From an uncultured Lachnospiraceae bacterium (GTDB lineage Bacteria; Bacillota; Clostridia; Lachnospirales; Lachnospiraceae): 50,719 bases of DNA. The notes beneath the pieces were generated by a model. That model had not been told where the DNA came from, searched no databases, and saw only the letters and a list, made by a program, of their open reading frames with translations. Location of the stretch: contig CAJUDH010000006.1 in the NCBI GenBank assembly GCA_910584845.1, positions 1 through 50,719 on the forward strand, read 5' to 3'. Made by a program: the position numbers and the translations under genes. The stretch's first letter is position 1, and each line of letters opens with the position of its first letter. Positions 32,572 through 41,212 of this stretch are shown one piece after another.

Positions 32572-34901
32572 TGGGACAAGAAAACGGTAATCGTATGGAG
32601 GATATTTTACTGGCGATCACACCTGACGGGAATGTACGGGAGTTCCGCTTGAACCAGATGGGGAAACGCCAGCTGACGGTTGGGAGGAGCCACGATAACG
32701 ACATAGTGCTGGATAGCAGCATGGTATCCCACAGCCATGGCCAATTGTTCCTGAAAGGGGGCAGGGCATATTACCAGGACATGGGGAGCAGCAACGGCAC
32801 TTATTTCGATGTGCTGGGGAATAAACGGTATTTGAAAAATTCCACATCCCAGATGGAGCTTCGGGATGGTATGGTGCTCAATATCGGCGGAATGGGCAAG
32901 GAAAATGCCGTGTACCTCCTATATTCGGTATGCCTGCCTACCGAAGGCTGGCAGAAAATCGGCATTGGCCGCCGCCGGCTGACTATCGGCCGGGCCGCCG
33001 GCAACGATATTGTGTTGACCCACCCTTCTATTTCCCGGAACCAGGCGGTGGTCGAACCGGTGGAAGGCGGCTATGAGCTGATGGATACCAGCGGGAAACA
33101 CAGCACCATGGTAAACGGAAGGGCCATAGCCCAGAGGGTGCGCTTAAAAGAGTGCGACATTATCCAGGTTTTGGCGTCCCAGTTGATTTTTATGCAGGAC
33201 TGTATTTTTTACAAGACTACGTCGGAAGGCATCAGCCTGACGGTGCAGCACCTAGGCAAAATGGTGGGCAGCGGCAGTAAGCGCAAGGAGCTGCTCCATG
33301 ACGTGAATATCCAGATCGAAAGCAATGAATTTGTGGCCATTATCGGCGGGTCCGGCGCCGGAAAGACTACACTGCTCAACGCGATCAGCGGTTTTGACCG
33401 GAAAATCACCGGCAAAGTATTTTGTAACGGTATGGATTTGTTCCGCAATTTTAAATCCTTAAAAGCCATTATCGGCTATGTGCCCCAGGAGGATATTATT
33501 TATCAGAACCTGACTTTGCGAAGGATGCTGGAATATACGGCAAAGTTAAAGATGCCTGACGACGTGACCAAGCAGGAGAGGGACAGGCAGATCGACAAGG
33601 TTTTAGACATGGTGGAGCTAAAGCCCCAGCAAAATACTTTTATCCGCAAGCTGTCCGGAGGCCAGAAGAAAAGGGCCAGCATTGCAGTAGAGCTTTTGGC
33701 AGACCCTAGGCTGTTTTTCCTGGATGAACCGTCTTCCGGCCTGGACCCGGGCACAGAACAGAACCTGATGCGGACTTTAAGCCGTATGGCAAAGACCCAG
33801 AAAAAGACGATTATTATGGTTACCCATACGATCCAGAACCTGGATTTGTGCGATAAGATTATTTTGATGGGCACCGGCGGCCGCTGCTGCTTCTGTGGCA
33901 CCACGGAGGAAGCCCGGATGTTCTTTGACACACAAAACCTGGCAGACGCTTATAATACGGTGTCCGCCGATTCGGCCACCTGGGAAAGGGAATTTGCCAA
34001 GTTCCAGAAAAAAGATTATGAGATGCAGACTCCTGCAGGGCAGAACCAGGAAGACATCAAAATCCGGGTCCGGAAGCCTATGGCGATCCGGCAGGGGCTG
34101 ATCCTGACCCAGCGGTACATTGAATTGATGAAAAACGACCTGATGCGTATGGCGATCCTTATCCTCCAGCCTATTATTATCGGCTTGCTGTTATATGTGG
34201 TGGCGGACGACAGTGTGTTTGACGTGTATGAGAATACCAAAACCATGATGTTTTCCCTGTGCTGTTCGGGTATTTGGATCGGGCTGTTTAATTCGATTCA
34301 GGAAATCTGTAAGGAACGGAACATCCTGCGCAGGGAATACATGACCAATTTAAAGCTCCCGGTCTACATATTCAGTAAATTTTTCGTCCAGGCCATAATC
34401 GGGGCGGTTCAGGCTGTGCTGCTGGCCGGCGTGTTTATCCTGGTGGTGGATAAAGATTTGCCGGGCCTGTTCTTAGATACGTTTGTGCCGGAGATTATTT
34501 TTACCGTCTGGGCGGTGATTGTCACCTCCGAGGCCACCGGATTGGTGATTTCAGCCAACGCGAAATCAGGCGATAAAGCTATGGTAGTAGCGCCTTTCCT
34601 GTTGATCGTACAGCTGCTGTTTTCCGGGATCCTCTTTAAGCTGGAGGGTTTTGGCGAGTGGATTTCTTACGCAACGGCCAGCCGCTGGACCGTGGAAGGT
34701 TTAGGCAGCATTGTGAACCTAAACGATATGCCGCTTAAAATGCAGGCAGATTATCCGATGATTACCCATGAGGCAGAAGAATTTTTTGAGGCGACTACGA
34801 ATCATCTGTTAAGCTGTTGGGGGATTCTGGGGGGGATGACATTGCTGTTTTTGATTGTCAGCGTCATCAGCCTGACCCAGCTTCCGAAAGACACCCGGTA
34901 A
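32568..34901 (+). CDS. ABC transporter with two N-terminal FHA domains, ABC2/ABCG type
   Basis: The 777-residue half-transporter has FHA 1 (about 12-95, canonical GRS, SHSH and SSNGT) and FHA 2 (about 115-205, GRA with SRNQ, partly degenerate). A nucleotide-binding domain (about 220-440) has GGSGAGKTT near 260, LSGGQ near 362 and FLDEPSSGLDP. Five or six membrane helices follow (about 520-770). The order matches mycobacterial Rv1747, an exporter switched by kinase phosphorylation. Export of a lipid or wall precursor under phospho control is a reasonable inference. The ATG at 32568 overlaps the kinase stop. Confidence 0.9.
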   Translation: MMGQENGNRMEDILLAITPDGNVREFRLNQMGKRQLTVGRSHDNDIVLDSSMVSHSHGQLFLKGGRAYYQDMGSSNGTYFDVLGNKRYLKNSTSQMELRDGMVLNIGGMGKENAVYLLYSVCLPTEGWQKIGIGRRRLTIGRAAGNDIVLTHPSISRNQAVVEPVEGGYELMDTSGKHSTMVNGRAIAQRVRLKECDIIQVLASQLIFMQDCIFYKTTSEGISLTVQHLGKMVGSGSKRKELLHDVNIQIESNEFVAIIGGSGAGKTTLLNAISGFDRKITGKVFCNGMDLFRNFKSLKAIIGYVPQEDIIYQNLTLRRMLEYTAKLKMPDDVTKQERDRQIDKVLDMVELKPQQNTFIRKLSGGQKKRASIAVELLADPRLFFLDEPSSGLDPGTEQNLMRTLSRMAKTQKKTIIMVTHTIQNLDLCDKIILMGTGGRCCFCGTTEEARMFFDTQNLADAYNTVSADSATWEREFAKFQKKDYEMQTPAGQNQEDIKIRVRKPMAIRQGLILTQRYIELMKNDLMRMAILILQPIIIGLLLYVVADDSVFDVYENTKTMMFSLCCSGIWIGLFNSIQEICKERNILRREYMTNLKLPVYIFSKFFVQAIIGAVQAVLLAGVFILVVDKDLPGLFLDTFVPEIIFTVWAVIVTSEATGLVISANAKSGDKAMVVAPFLLIVQLLFSGILFKLEGFGEWISYATASRWTVEGLGSIVNLNDMPLKMQADYPMITHEAEEFFEATTNHLLSCWGILGGMTLLFLIVSVISLTQLPKDTR

Positions 34902-34913
34902 CGGTAAGGATCG

Positions 34914-34971
34914 GGGGCGGGAACCGGTTTTCCGGTAGGGCAGCGGCCCCGGCCGCAGATATGCCCGCCCC
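34914..34971 (+). other. GC-rich branched RNA structure between cistrons
   Basis: An outer stem GGGGCGGG (34914-34921) with CCCGCCCC (34964-34971) encloses two hairpins. These are ACCGG-TTTT-CCGGT (34923-34936) and GCGGC/GCCGC (34943-34956). Together they would form a three-way junction in the 156-base gap between the ABC gene and the pseudokinase. No T-run follows. Confidence 0.5.
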
Positions 34972-35057
34972 GTAAAAGGGTGTAGTATCCAGGCGTGGGA
35001 GGGGCCGCCGCTACAAAGGCAGGTGGCGGCTTGCCGCAAGAAAGGAGACAAGGATCA

Positions 35058-36065
35058 ATGGTGCGTTGCCTGAACTGTATGGGGGAGCACGAAGAGCTTT
35101 TGCCTTCCTGCCCTTATTGTGGGTGGAAAGGCATGTGGAGAAAGGGGGACTGGCTGGAGCCAGGGACGATCCTGCAAGGCAGGTACATTTTGGGGACGCT
35201 TAGAAGCCGCAACGAGGCCGATATCCTTTATATTGGCTGGGACGCCCTGTTTAACCGCAAGGTATTGCTGACGGAATATTTCCCACAGTCTTGTGTGGAC
35301 CGGGGGGGCGACGGCTTGCTCCATGGGGAACCGGCTATGCAAAAGGTGTTTTCGGCAGGGATTAAAACCTTTTGCAATACGGGAAAAAGGCTGATAATGT
35401 TGGATGACACCAAAGGCCTGCTCAATGTTTACAGCGTTTTTGAAGAAAACGGAACCGCTTATATGGCCATGGAATACCCGGGGGAGCTGACTTTGCGGGA
35501 GGCCCTTTTGGAAAGGGGGGCACTTTCCCTGGAAAGCACGGAAGAGCTGGTCCGGTGTATCGCCGTCCCGTTGTCGTCGGCCCACGGTATGCATTTCTGC
35601 CATGGGAACTTGTCTTTGGACTGCTGCTATCAAGTGGCGCCCGGCAAGTATAAGGTAGGGGGGTTTAACGAGGCCGCCTACCTGACTGGGGACGTGCCGG
35701 ACGTCAGGGGGAAGGCAAAGGGCCGTATGGCCCCTGACCCGGGGAGGGACGTTTACCAATTGGCCTGGATTACCGGATGTGCCCTGATGGGAGTGGAGGA
35801 ATGGGAAGACTGTTCCGTAGAGGAAAACCTGGCGTTGCTGGGGGAGGACCTTCCGGAATATGTGGTGGATGCATTAACCGGCGCTTTGAAGGAGTCCCCG
35901 TCAGGGGGGAGGATAACTGTCCGGCGGTTTCTGGACTTATTCGTAGACGAAGCCACGGTTGAGATTTTGCCTCAACCGGAACCGTTGGACAGTGAAATGA
36001 AAAAAGGGCCCAAAAACAAAAAAAACAGAGGGTTAATAAATATATTAGGAGGTAATTCGTTATGA
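35058..36065 (+). CDS. soluble pseudokinase with zinc ribbon
   Basis: The 335-residue protein is a kinase-fold paralogue of the pseudokinase at 4127. They share GTILQGRYI, the WDALF segment and EYFP. All catalytic marks are gone: the VAIK Lys is Thr72, HRD is HGN at 182-184 and the DFG Asp is Gly202. The zinc ribbon uses Cys4, Cys7, Cys18 and Cys21. It has no membrane segment, PASTA domain or FHA domain. A scaffold role is inferred. The ATG at 35058 follows an AAGGAG site. It overlaps the FHA gene behind it by 4 bases. Confidence 0.85.
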   Translation: MVRCLNCMGEHEELLPSCPYCGWKGMWRKGDWLEPGTILQGRYILGTLRSRNEADILYIGWDALFNRKVLLTEYFPQSCVDRGGDGLLHGEPAMQKVFSAGIKTFCNTGKRLIMLDDTKGLLNVYSVFEENGTAYMAMEYPGELTLREALLERGALSLESTEELVRCIAVPLSSAHGMHFCHGNLSLDCCYQVAPGKYKVGGFNEAAYLTGDVPDVRGKAKGRMAPDPGRDVYQLAWITGCALMGVEEWEDCSVEENLALLGEDLPEYVVDALTGALKESPSGGRITVRRFLDLFVDEATVEILPQPEPLDSEMKKGPKNKKNRGLINILGGNSL

Positions 36066-36805
36066 ATTTGACAAAATGTAAGAACGGGCATTATTATGAC
36101 GCAGACAAATATTCTTCCTGCCCCCACTGCGGCAAAAACGGAGGCGGCAACGATGATGCTACCATAAGCATGGATAGCCCTTCCATGAGGCCCCCGGAGC
36201 CTTCCCCTGCGCCTAATATGCCTAATATGGGCGGCGGCATGGCAAATATGGGCGGTATGCCTAATATGGGCGGCGGCATGGCAAATATGGGCGGCATACA
36301 GAACCTGGGGGGGATGGGCCCCGCGCAGGTGGATAAGACGGTCAGTTTATTCGATGCAGTCAATGTAGCCAGCAACCCCGCATCCATGATGCCCAATGTG
36401 GCCGGGGACAATGACAAGACCATTAGCTATTACGGCGGTTCATTGGGGAAAGAGCCGGTAGTAGGCTGGCTGGTATGTGTAGAAGGGGAATTGCTGGGCA
36501 AGGCATTTGAGCTGAAAAACGGAAAGAATTTCATTGGCCGTTCCCCCAATATGGATATTGTCCTGCAGGGGGATCCGAACGTTTCCCGTGACCGCCATGC
36601 CATAGTGACTTATGAGCCAAAAGGGCGGGTGTTTTTTGCGCAGCCCGGGGAGTCCAGCGAGCTATTTTATGTAGACGGGCAGGTGGTGCTGATGAACGTG
36701 GAGCTTCAGGACCGTTCTGTCTTAGAAGTGGGGAATACAAAGTTGATGTTTGTCCCCTTCTGTGGACCGAACTTTTCATGGGATGACGTAGCGGCAAAAA
36801 GGTAA
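36062..36805 (+). CDS. zinc-ribbon FHA adaptor with Met/Gly repeat linker
   Basis: The 247-residue soluble protein starts with KCKNGHYYDADKYSSCPHCG. A flexible linker with a duplicated PNMGGGMANMGGM unit follows. The FHA domain is at about 140-240, with FIGRSPNMDI and SRDRHA intact but no NG pair. It is the paralogue of the protein at 25810. The 4-base overlap couples it to the soluble pseudokinase, suggesting they work as a pair. The frame stays open for 39 further codons beyond the stop. Confidence 0.82.
   Translation: MNLTKCKNGHYYDADKYSSCPHCGKNGGGNDDATISMDSPSMRPPEPSPAPNMPNMGGGMANMGGMPNMGGGMANMGGIQNLGGMGPAQVDKTVSLFDAVNVASNPASMMPNVAGDNDKTISYYGGSLGKEPVVGWLVCVEGELLGKAFELKNGKNFIGRSPNMDIVLQGDPNVSRDRHAIVTYEPKGRVFFAQPGESSELFYVDGQVVLMNVELQDRSVLEVGNTKLMFVPFCGPNFSWDDVAAKR
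36221..36298 (+). repeat. 39-bp tandem duplication in the FHA adaptor gene
   Basis: Two nearly identical 39-base units (36221-36259 and 36260-36298) encode PNMGGGMANMGG(M/I). The frame is kept, so linker length can vary in steps of 13 residues. Confidence 0.9.
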
Positions 36806-36925
36806 CGGACGGCTTATACCAGGATGGGGCTGCCGGAACGGGAAGCTATTGTAACGGCGCCGGAGGTTTTGCCTGAAACACCGGAAACCCAGCCGCCGGC
36901 CAGGGAGGCGCCAACTTCCCCCTAA
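36806..36925 (+). other. in-frame Pro/Glu/Thr-rich extension after the FHA adaptor stop
   Basis: Directly after the TAA at 36803-36805 the same frame continues for 39 codons to a TAA at 36923-36925. It encodes a tail with VLPETPETQPPAREAPTSP, which looks like a natural linker. It may be a C-terminus lost through a nonsense change, a readthrough product, or chance in GC-rich DNA. The rest of the gap to 37052 shows only GCCGGC palindromes. Confidence 0.35.
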
Positions 36926-37052
36926 GCCGGCTTTTGGCGTGGGACAGATGAGGCCGGCCAAACGGGGGGAGGGGAAATCCGATCAGGAAAAAGGGCATGT
37001 GGCGGAAAACAAATGTGGGGACGGGCAGGGAACCATGGGGAAGGAGGCAGAA

Positions 37053-37739
37053 TTGAAAGTTAGAAAACGATTAACTGGGATTTCCATAGCGGCAGCCATG
37101 GCTATCTTGCCGGTTTTCCATTCGTGGGCCGGGGAATGGAAGCTGGACGGCGGCCGGTATTGGTACCAGAACGACGATGGCAGTTATATTAAATATGATA
37201 TCCGGGAAATCGACGGGGCTTTCTATGCTTTTGACACCGAGGGATACATGCTGACCGGCTGGCAGAAATTATTTTCCAAGCAATACTATTTTTCACCGGA
37301 TAGCGGTGCCCAGGTAAGGGGGTGGATGCAGCTGGAGGATAAATGGTATTATCTGGACCCTTATGACGGCCATCTGCATCTGGGGGGGCCGGAAAAGATT
37401 GACGGAAAGCTCTACTATTTCCGTTGGGATAATGGTATAATGAGGCAGAATGAAATTTTTTGCGCCTGCGACAGTGACAACGGAAGGAACGAACATGGCA
37501 GGCATTTTTACCAGGCTACCAAGGAGGGCCCGTTGGAATGCAACAGGGAGGACCGCAATCCAAACAACCCTTATGAAGTTGTAATATATGACGAAAAGGG
37601 GCGGATCAGTGCTTTTAATAAAGAACTCAACCGTTATGACTTGCTTCATTGCGAAAATGACGAACACATTAAAAACAGCAATTATTACAGGGACAAAATA
37701 GAACGGGCCGAAAAAGGAAACAACAGTAAAAAGCAATAA
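37053..37739 (+). CDS. secreted cell-wall-binding-repeat protein
   Basis: The product is 228 residues if started at TTG 37053, which has a perfect AAGGAGG five bases upstream. It then begins with a clean signal peptide cut after HSWA. An ATG at 37035 is the alternative. Mature residues carry choline/wall-binding-type aromatic repeats (RYWYQNDDGSY, GWQKLFSKQYYFSPDSG, GWMQLEDKWYYLDP). A novel-looking module follows, with a CAC pair in EIFCACDSD and a VIYDEKG strand. A paralogue lies at 40085. It probably decorates the wall near the secretion site (inference). Confidence 0.8.
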   Translation: MKVRKRLTGISIAAAMAILPVFHSWAGEWKLDGGRYWYQNDDGSYIKYDIREIDGAFYAFDTEGYMLTGWQKLFSKQYYFSPDSGAQVRGWMQLEDKWYYLDPYDGHLHLGGPEKIDGKLYYFRWDNGIMRQNEIFCACDSDNGRNEHGRHFYQATKEGPLECNREDRNPNNPYEVVIYDEKGRISAFNKELNRYDLLHCENDEHIKNSNYYRDKIERAEKGNNSKKQ

Positions 37740-37823
37740 AAAAATCTTGATGTAACAATCTGCCCATAGGGCCGGGGTGGACGGCATAACCCAATCCCGG
37801 GGAGGGGCAGGACGGAGGATACC

Positions 37824-40031
37824 ATGAAGCAGCTATGTTTGGGGTGTATGCGGGCTTATGATTCGGAGTATGAAGTTTGTCCTTATTGTGGCTATCTGCA
37901 GAACACGCCCGCAAAGGAGGTTTACCATATCGCCCCCGGAACCACGATCCACGGACGTTACCTGGTGGGGCGTGTACTGGGGTCAGGCGGCTTTGGCATC
38001 ACTTATATCGGTTATGACATGACATTGGCAAAGCGGGTGGCCATCAAGGAGTACCTTCCTATTGAATTTGCCACCCGGATGCCCAACCAGACCAACGTAA
38101 CGGTATACGCCGGGGAAAAATATGAACAGTTTACGGCAGGGATGACGAAATCCCTGGATGAAGCAAAACGCCTGGCCGAGTTCCGCCAGGCCAAGGGCAT
38201 CACCCAAATCCTGGACTTTTTTGAGGAGAACAATACAGCCTATATTGTTATGGAGCTGTTGGAGGGCGAGACATTAAAAGACCGTCTGAAACGGCAGAGC
38301 AAAATGCCAGTGGAAGAAGCGCTGCCGATTATCCTGTCTGTGATTGATGCATTGAAGCTGGTCCATGCCAAGAGCATTATCCACCGGGATATTGCGCCGG
38401 ATAACATTTACCTGCTTGGCGACGGGTCGGTGAAGCTGTTAGACTTTGGCGCTTCCCGGCAGGTGACTACCACACACAGCAAGTCATTGACAGTCATCTT
38501 AAAGCTGGGGTATGCGCCCATTGAGCAATACCAGAGCGGGGGGAACCAGGGGCCCTGGACCGACGTATATGCCCTGGCGGCTACTTTTTACCGGATGATC
38601 ACCGGCAAAAGGCCGCCGGAGTCCCAGGAGCGGAGGCTGGAAGACACATTAAAAGAGCCTTCCAAACTGGGGGTACAGATTGACAAAAATATGGAAAACG
38701 CATTGATGAATGCGCTTAACGTAAAGATTGAAGACCGCACCCAGACAGCAGAAGAGTTTGGCCGCCAGCTGGTGTCTTCCGATGTGAACAGGCAGGATCC
38801 TACGCCGAACCCCCCTGACCCGGGCAAGTGGCCCATGTGGTTAAAGGCGGTCTGCGTCGCCGGCGCCGCGGCAGTCCTGGTGGCTTTTGGCGTGGTTGTT
38901 ACGGGGGTATTGATCCCGCAGCTGGGCAATATGAGGGAAGGGCCGACGTTGGCGGACAATGCGGTGTATGCGCCTAACCTGGTGAATTTATCCCAGAATG
39001 ACGCCAGGGATTTGGTAGAAAGCAGGGAGCTGGTATTTGAGGTAGGAAAAACCCAGACTTCCGACACGATCCTGAAAGGGTATGTCCTGGGGCAGACCAA
39101 TGAAAAAGATGAGCGGATCGCCCCGGGCGACGAGTTGGAAAAGGGATCGGTAATCCGGGTAGTCATCAGTTCCGGTACCGGCAAGGTAGCCGTCCCCAAC
39201 CTGCTGTGGATGCAGGAAGATACTGCCCGGGCAGAATTGGAGAAGCTGGGCCTGATTGCCATAAATACGGTGGAGGACACCGCAACCTGGGCGCCGGAAG
39301 GCGTAGTCACAGGGGTGGAAGCCGACGGCAGCGAGCTGGCTGTAAACGGCCAATCCGATGTGGAAGTGGATGAAAATGCAGTGGTTACGCTGAAGGTTTC
39401 CACAGGAAGCAGCGCAGGCAGCGGGGCGGTACAAATCCCCGACCTGACAGGGGTTTCGGAAGACGATGCCTACAGCCGTTTGAAGGATGTGGGCCTGTTT
39501 TTGGAAAAGCTAGAGGTCAAGTATGACCCTGCTTATGACAGGGGCCAGATTATGTCCCAGCAGCCGGCAGGCGGAACCCAGGCAAACCAGGGGGATTCGG
39601 TGAAAGTGGCCGTCAGTTCCGGGGCCAGGATGGTACAGTTGGCAGATTTGGCCGGTATGCCGCAGGCCGAGGCTACTTCGCACATAGAAGGGATCGGTTT
39701 GGTACTGGGGGAGGTAACCCAGGCCTATGACGCAAATATAGAAGCGGGAAGGGTTATTTCCCAGAGCGTGGCTTCGGGCATGGTAAAAGAAGGGACGGCG
39801 GTTGACCTGGTAATCAGCTTAGGGCCGCAGCCGCAACAGACTACGGCGCCGGTGACTACATCCAGGTCGAACCCGAATCCGAATCCGAACCCCAATCCGA
39901 ACCCCAACCCGCCGCAGCAGACAACGACAGCGGCACCGCCGCCGGAGACAACTACGGCAGCGCCACCGCCGCCGGAAACAACCACGGCGGCACCCGATAA
40001 CGGGAACCCGTTCTGGGATTGGCGGGGATAA
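37824..40031 (+). CDS. PASTA Ser/Thr protein kinase with wall-spanning Pro/Asn/Thr tail
   Basis: The 735-residue protein has a zinc ribbon (Cys5, Cys8, Cys19, Cys22). The kinase domain has GSGGFG, a VAIK Lys, HRD at 187-189 (HRDIAPDN) and DFG from Asp207, with GYAPIEQY. A membrane helix lies at about 340-362. Four PASTA repeats follow (about 380-452, 454-535, 540-605 and 606-672). A tail of Asn-Pro pairs and TTTAAPPPE blocks ends in NPFWDWRG. It is the counterpart of the kinase at 6226, though that one ends in a coiled coil and a fifth PASTA. It lies between two wall-binding proteins, in keeping with cell-wall sensing. Confidence 0.92.
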   Translation: MKQLCLGCMRAYDSEYEVCPYCGYLQNTPAKEVYHIAPGTTIHGRYLVGRVLGSGGFGITYIGYDMTLAKRVAIKEYLPIEFATRMPNQTNVTVYAGEKYEQFTAGMTKSLDEAKRLAEFRQAKGITQILDFFEENNTAYIVMELLEGETLKDRLKRQSKMPVEEALPIILSVIDALKLVHAKSIIHRDIAPDNIYLLGDGSVKLLDFGASRQVTTTHSKSLTVILKLGYAPIEQYQSGGNQGPWTDVYALAATFYRMITGKRPPESQERRLEDTLKEPSKLGVQIDKNMENALMNALNVKIEDRTQTAEEFGRQLVSSDVNRQDPTPNPPDPGKWPMWLKAVCVAGAAAVLVAFGVVVTGVLIPQLGNMREGPTLADNAVYAPNLVNLSQNDARDLVESRELVFEVGKTQTSDTILKGYVLGQTNEKDERIAPGDELEKGSVIRVVISSGTGKVAVPNLLWMQEDTARAELEKLGLIAINTVEDTATWAPEGVVTGVEADGSELAVNGQSDVEVDENAVVTLKVSTGSSAGSGAVQIPDLTGVSEDDAYSRLKDVGLFLEKLEVKYDPAYDRGQIMSQQPAGGTQANQGDSVKVAVSSGARMVQLADLAGMPQAEATSHIEGIGLVLGEVTQAYDANIEAGRVISQSVASGMVKEGTAVDLVISLGPQPQQTTAPVTTSRSNPNPNPNPNPNPNPPQQTTTAAPPPETTTAAPPPPETTTAAPDNGNPFWDWRG
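39870..39911 (+). repeat. 6-bp tandem repeat encoding Asn-Pro pairs
   Basis: Seven units of AAYCCN encode NPNPNPNPNPNPNP in the kinase tail. Such pairs resemble rigid wall-spanning linkers. TTTAAPPPE blocks follow at about 39918-39990. Confidence 0.85.
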
Positions 40032-40084
40032 GATTGAGAGTCCAAAGAAAAAAATTATAATGATCAGAAAGAGAGGCAGTAAAA

Positions 40085-40900
40085 ATGAAAAAGAGATTAG
40101 CAGGTATCTTAGTAATGGTGGCTTTGTCCGCGGCTTTTACTTCAACCGTATGGGCCGACTGGAAAAAAGAAGACTCTAATTGGTACTATTATAGCGATGA
40201 GACCGGGGAGAAGATGACGGGATGGCAGCAGGTGGAAGGCCTATGGTACTATTTGGATCCGGAAAACAATGGCATCATGCATACCGGCTGGCTAACTTTA
40301 AACAATAAGAAGTATTTCTGTGACTGGAATACGGGGGCAATGAAACAGAACCAGGTTTTCTGCACTTGCAACGCCCCGGTTTACGGGGACGGTTTCCTGT
40401 ATCAGGCCCTTCCGGACGGGGAGTTAAGAAGGAGCGGGGAAGACGTCAACCCTCAGGATCCGGAAGAAAGGGTAATCTATTGTGACGACGGAAAATTGAA
40501 GCTAAAGGATTCTATTTCTGTAGGCCGGGGAGTAGCCACCGGGGACAGCTATTATCAATATGTACTTTGCGACCATTATAAAGAAATCCAGTACGATGGC
40601 TTTGAAGAGGATATCCGCAACGGCATTATTGAATATACGGAACGGTATAACGACCAGTATATCAATAAAGTAAAGACGGCTTCCGCCCGTACCCGCCAGG
40701 AAAGGCTGGAAAAATGGAAAGAGTCCGTGGCCAGGAAACTGCGTCAGCTCCGGGTGGAAGACGAGTGGATCCAGAAGTATTATAATGACGTTTTTACCGG
40801 CAAATTTGAGAATGGCGACGAGTGGGTAGATTACATGGAGAGGAAAATCAACGGCGACTGGACCGGCGATTATGAAGACGACGAGGATTGGGATGACTAA
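40085..40900 (+). CDS. secreted cell-wall-binding-repeat protein
   Basis: The 271-residue protein has a signal peptide ending TVWA. Two or three aromatic wall-binding repeats follow (NWYYYSDETGEKMTGWQQV, LWYYLDPENNGIMHTGWL). It then has the same module as its paralogue at 37053: QVFCTCN, FLYQA and RVIYCDDGK. The C-terminal third is a charged helical region ending in an acidic DYEDDEDWDD tail that the paralogue lacks. It is exported to the cell surface. Its function is unknown. Confidence 0.82.
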   Translation: MKKRLAGILVMVALSAAFTSTVWADWKKEDSNWYYYSDETGEKMTGWQQVEGLWYYLDPENNGIMHTGWLTLNNKKYFCDWNTGAMKQNQVFCTCNAPVYGDGFLYQALPDGELRRSGEDVNPQDPEERVIYCDDGKLKLKDSISVGRGVATGDSYYQYVLCDHYKEIQYDGFEEDIRNGIIEYTERYNDQYINKVKTASARTRQERLEKWKESVARKLRQLRVEDEWIQKYYNDVFTGKFENGDEWVDYMERKINGDWTGDYEDDEDWDD

Positions 40901-41212
40901 TTCCTTGTGGCCATGAACTTTCGGTTTCTCCAATAAGAGGTAAGGATTTCAAGGATGAAACCGTTTTGGATGGGTAACAAACGTCGGAAGATGTCTGTTA
41001 CCCATTCTATGGAAACGCCATATATTTTCCCCTTGTGATGTTGCCCGGGACGGTTTGGGAAGCATGTGGTGCCAGGCCGCCCCGGAATGGATGAACCCAT
41101 ACTGCCAGGATGTGGAAAGGGTGAATTACGAATGGCGAAGAGTAGATGAAGAAAGCACGGCAAGAATCATAGAAGTTATGACAAAAACAAGCGGAAAGAT
41201 TGGTGAACGATT
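40901..41212. other. 312-base interval with a strong inverted repeat
   Basis: ATGGGTAACA (40970-40979) pairs perfectly with TGTTACCCAT (40996-41005). Two more outer pairs extend the stem to 40968-41007 around a 16-base loop. No T-run follows, so an operator or RNA stability element is more likely than a terminator. The right part carries a possible 53-codon gene from 41064. No clear promoter was found. Confidence 0.55.
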
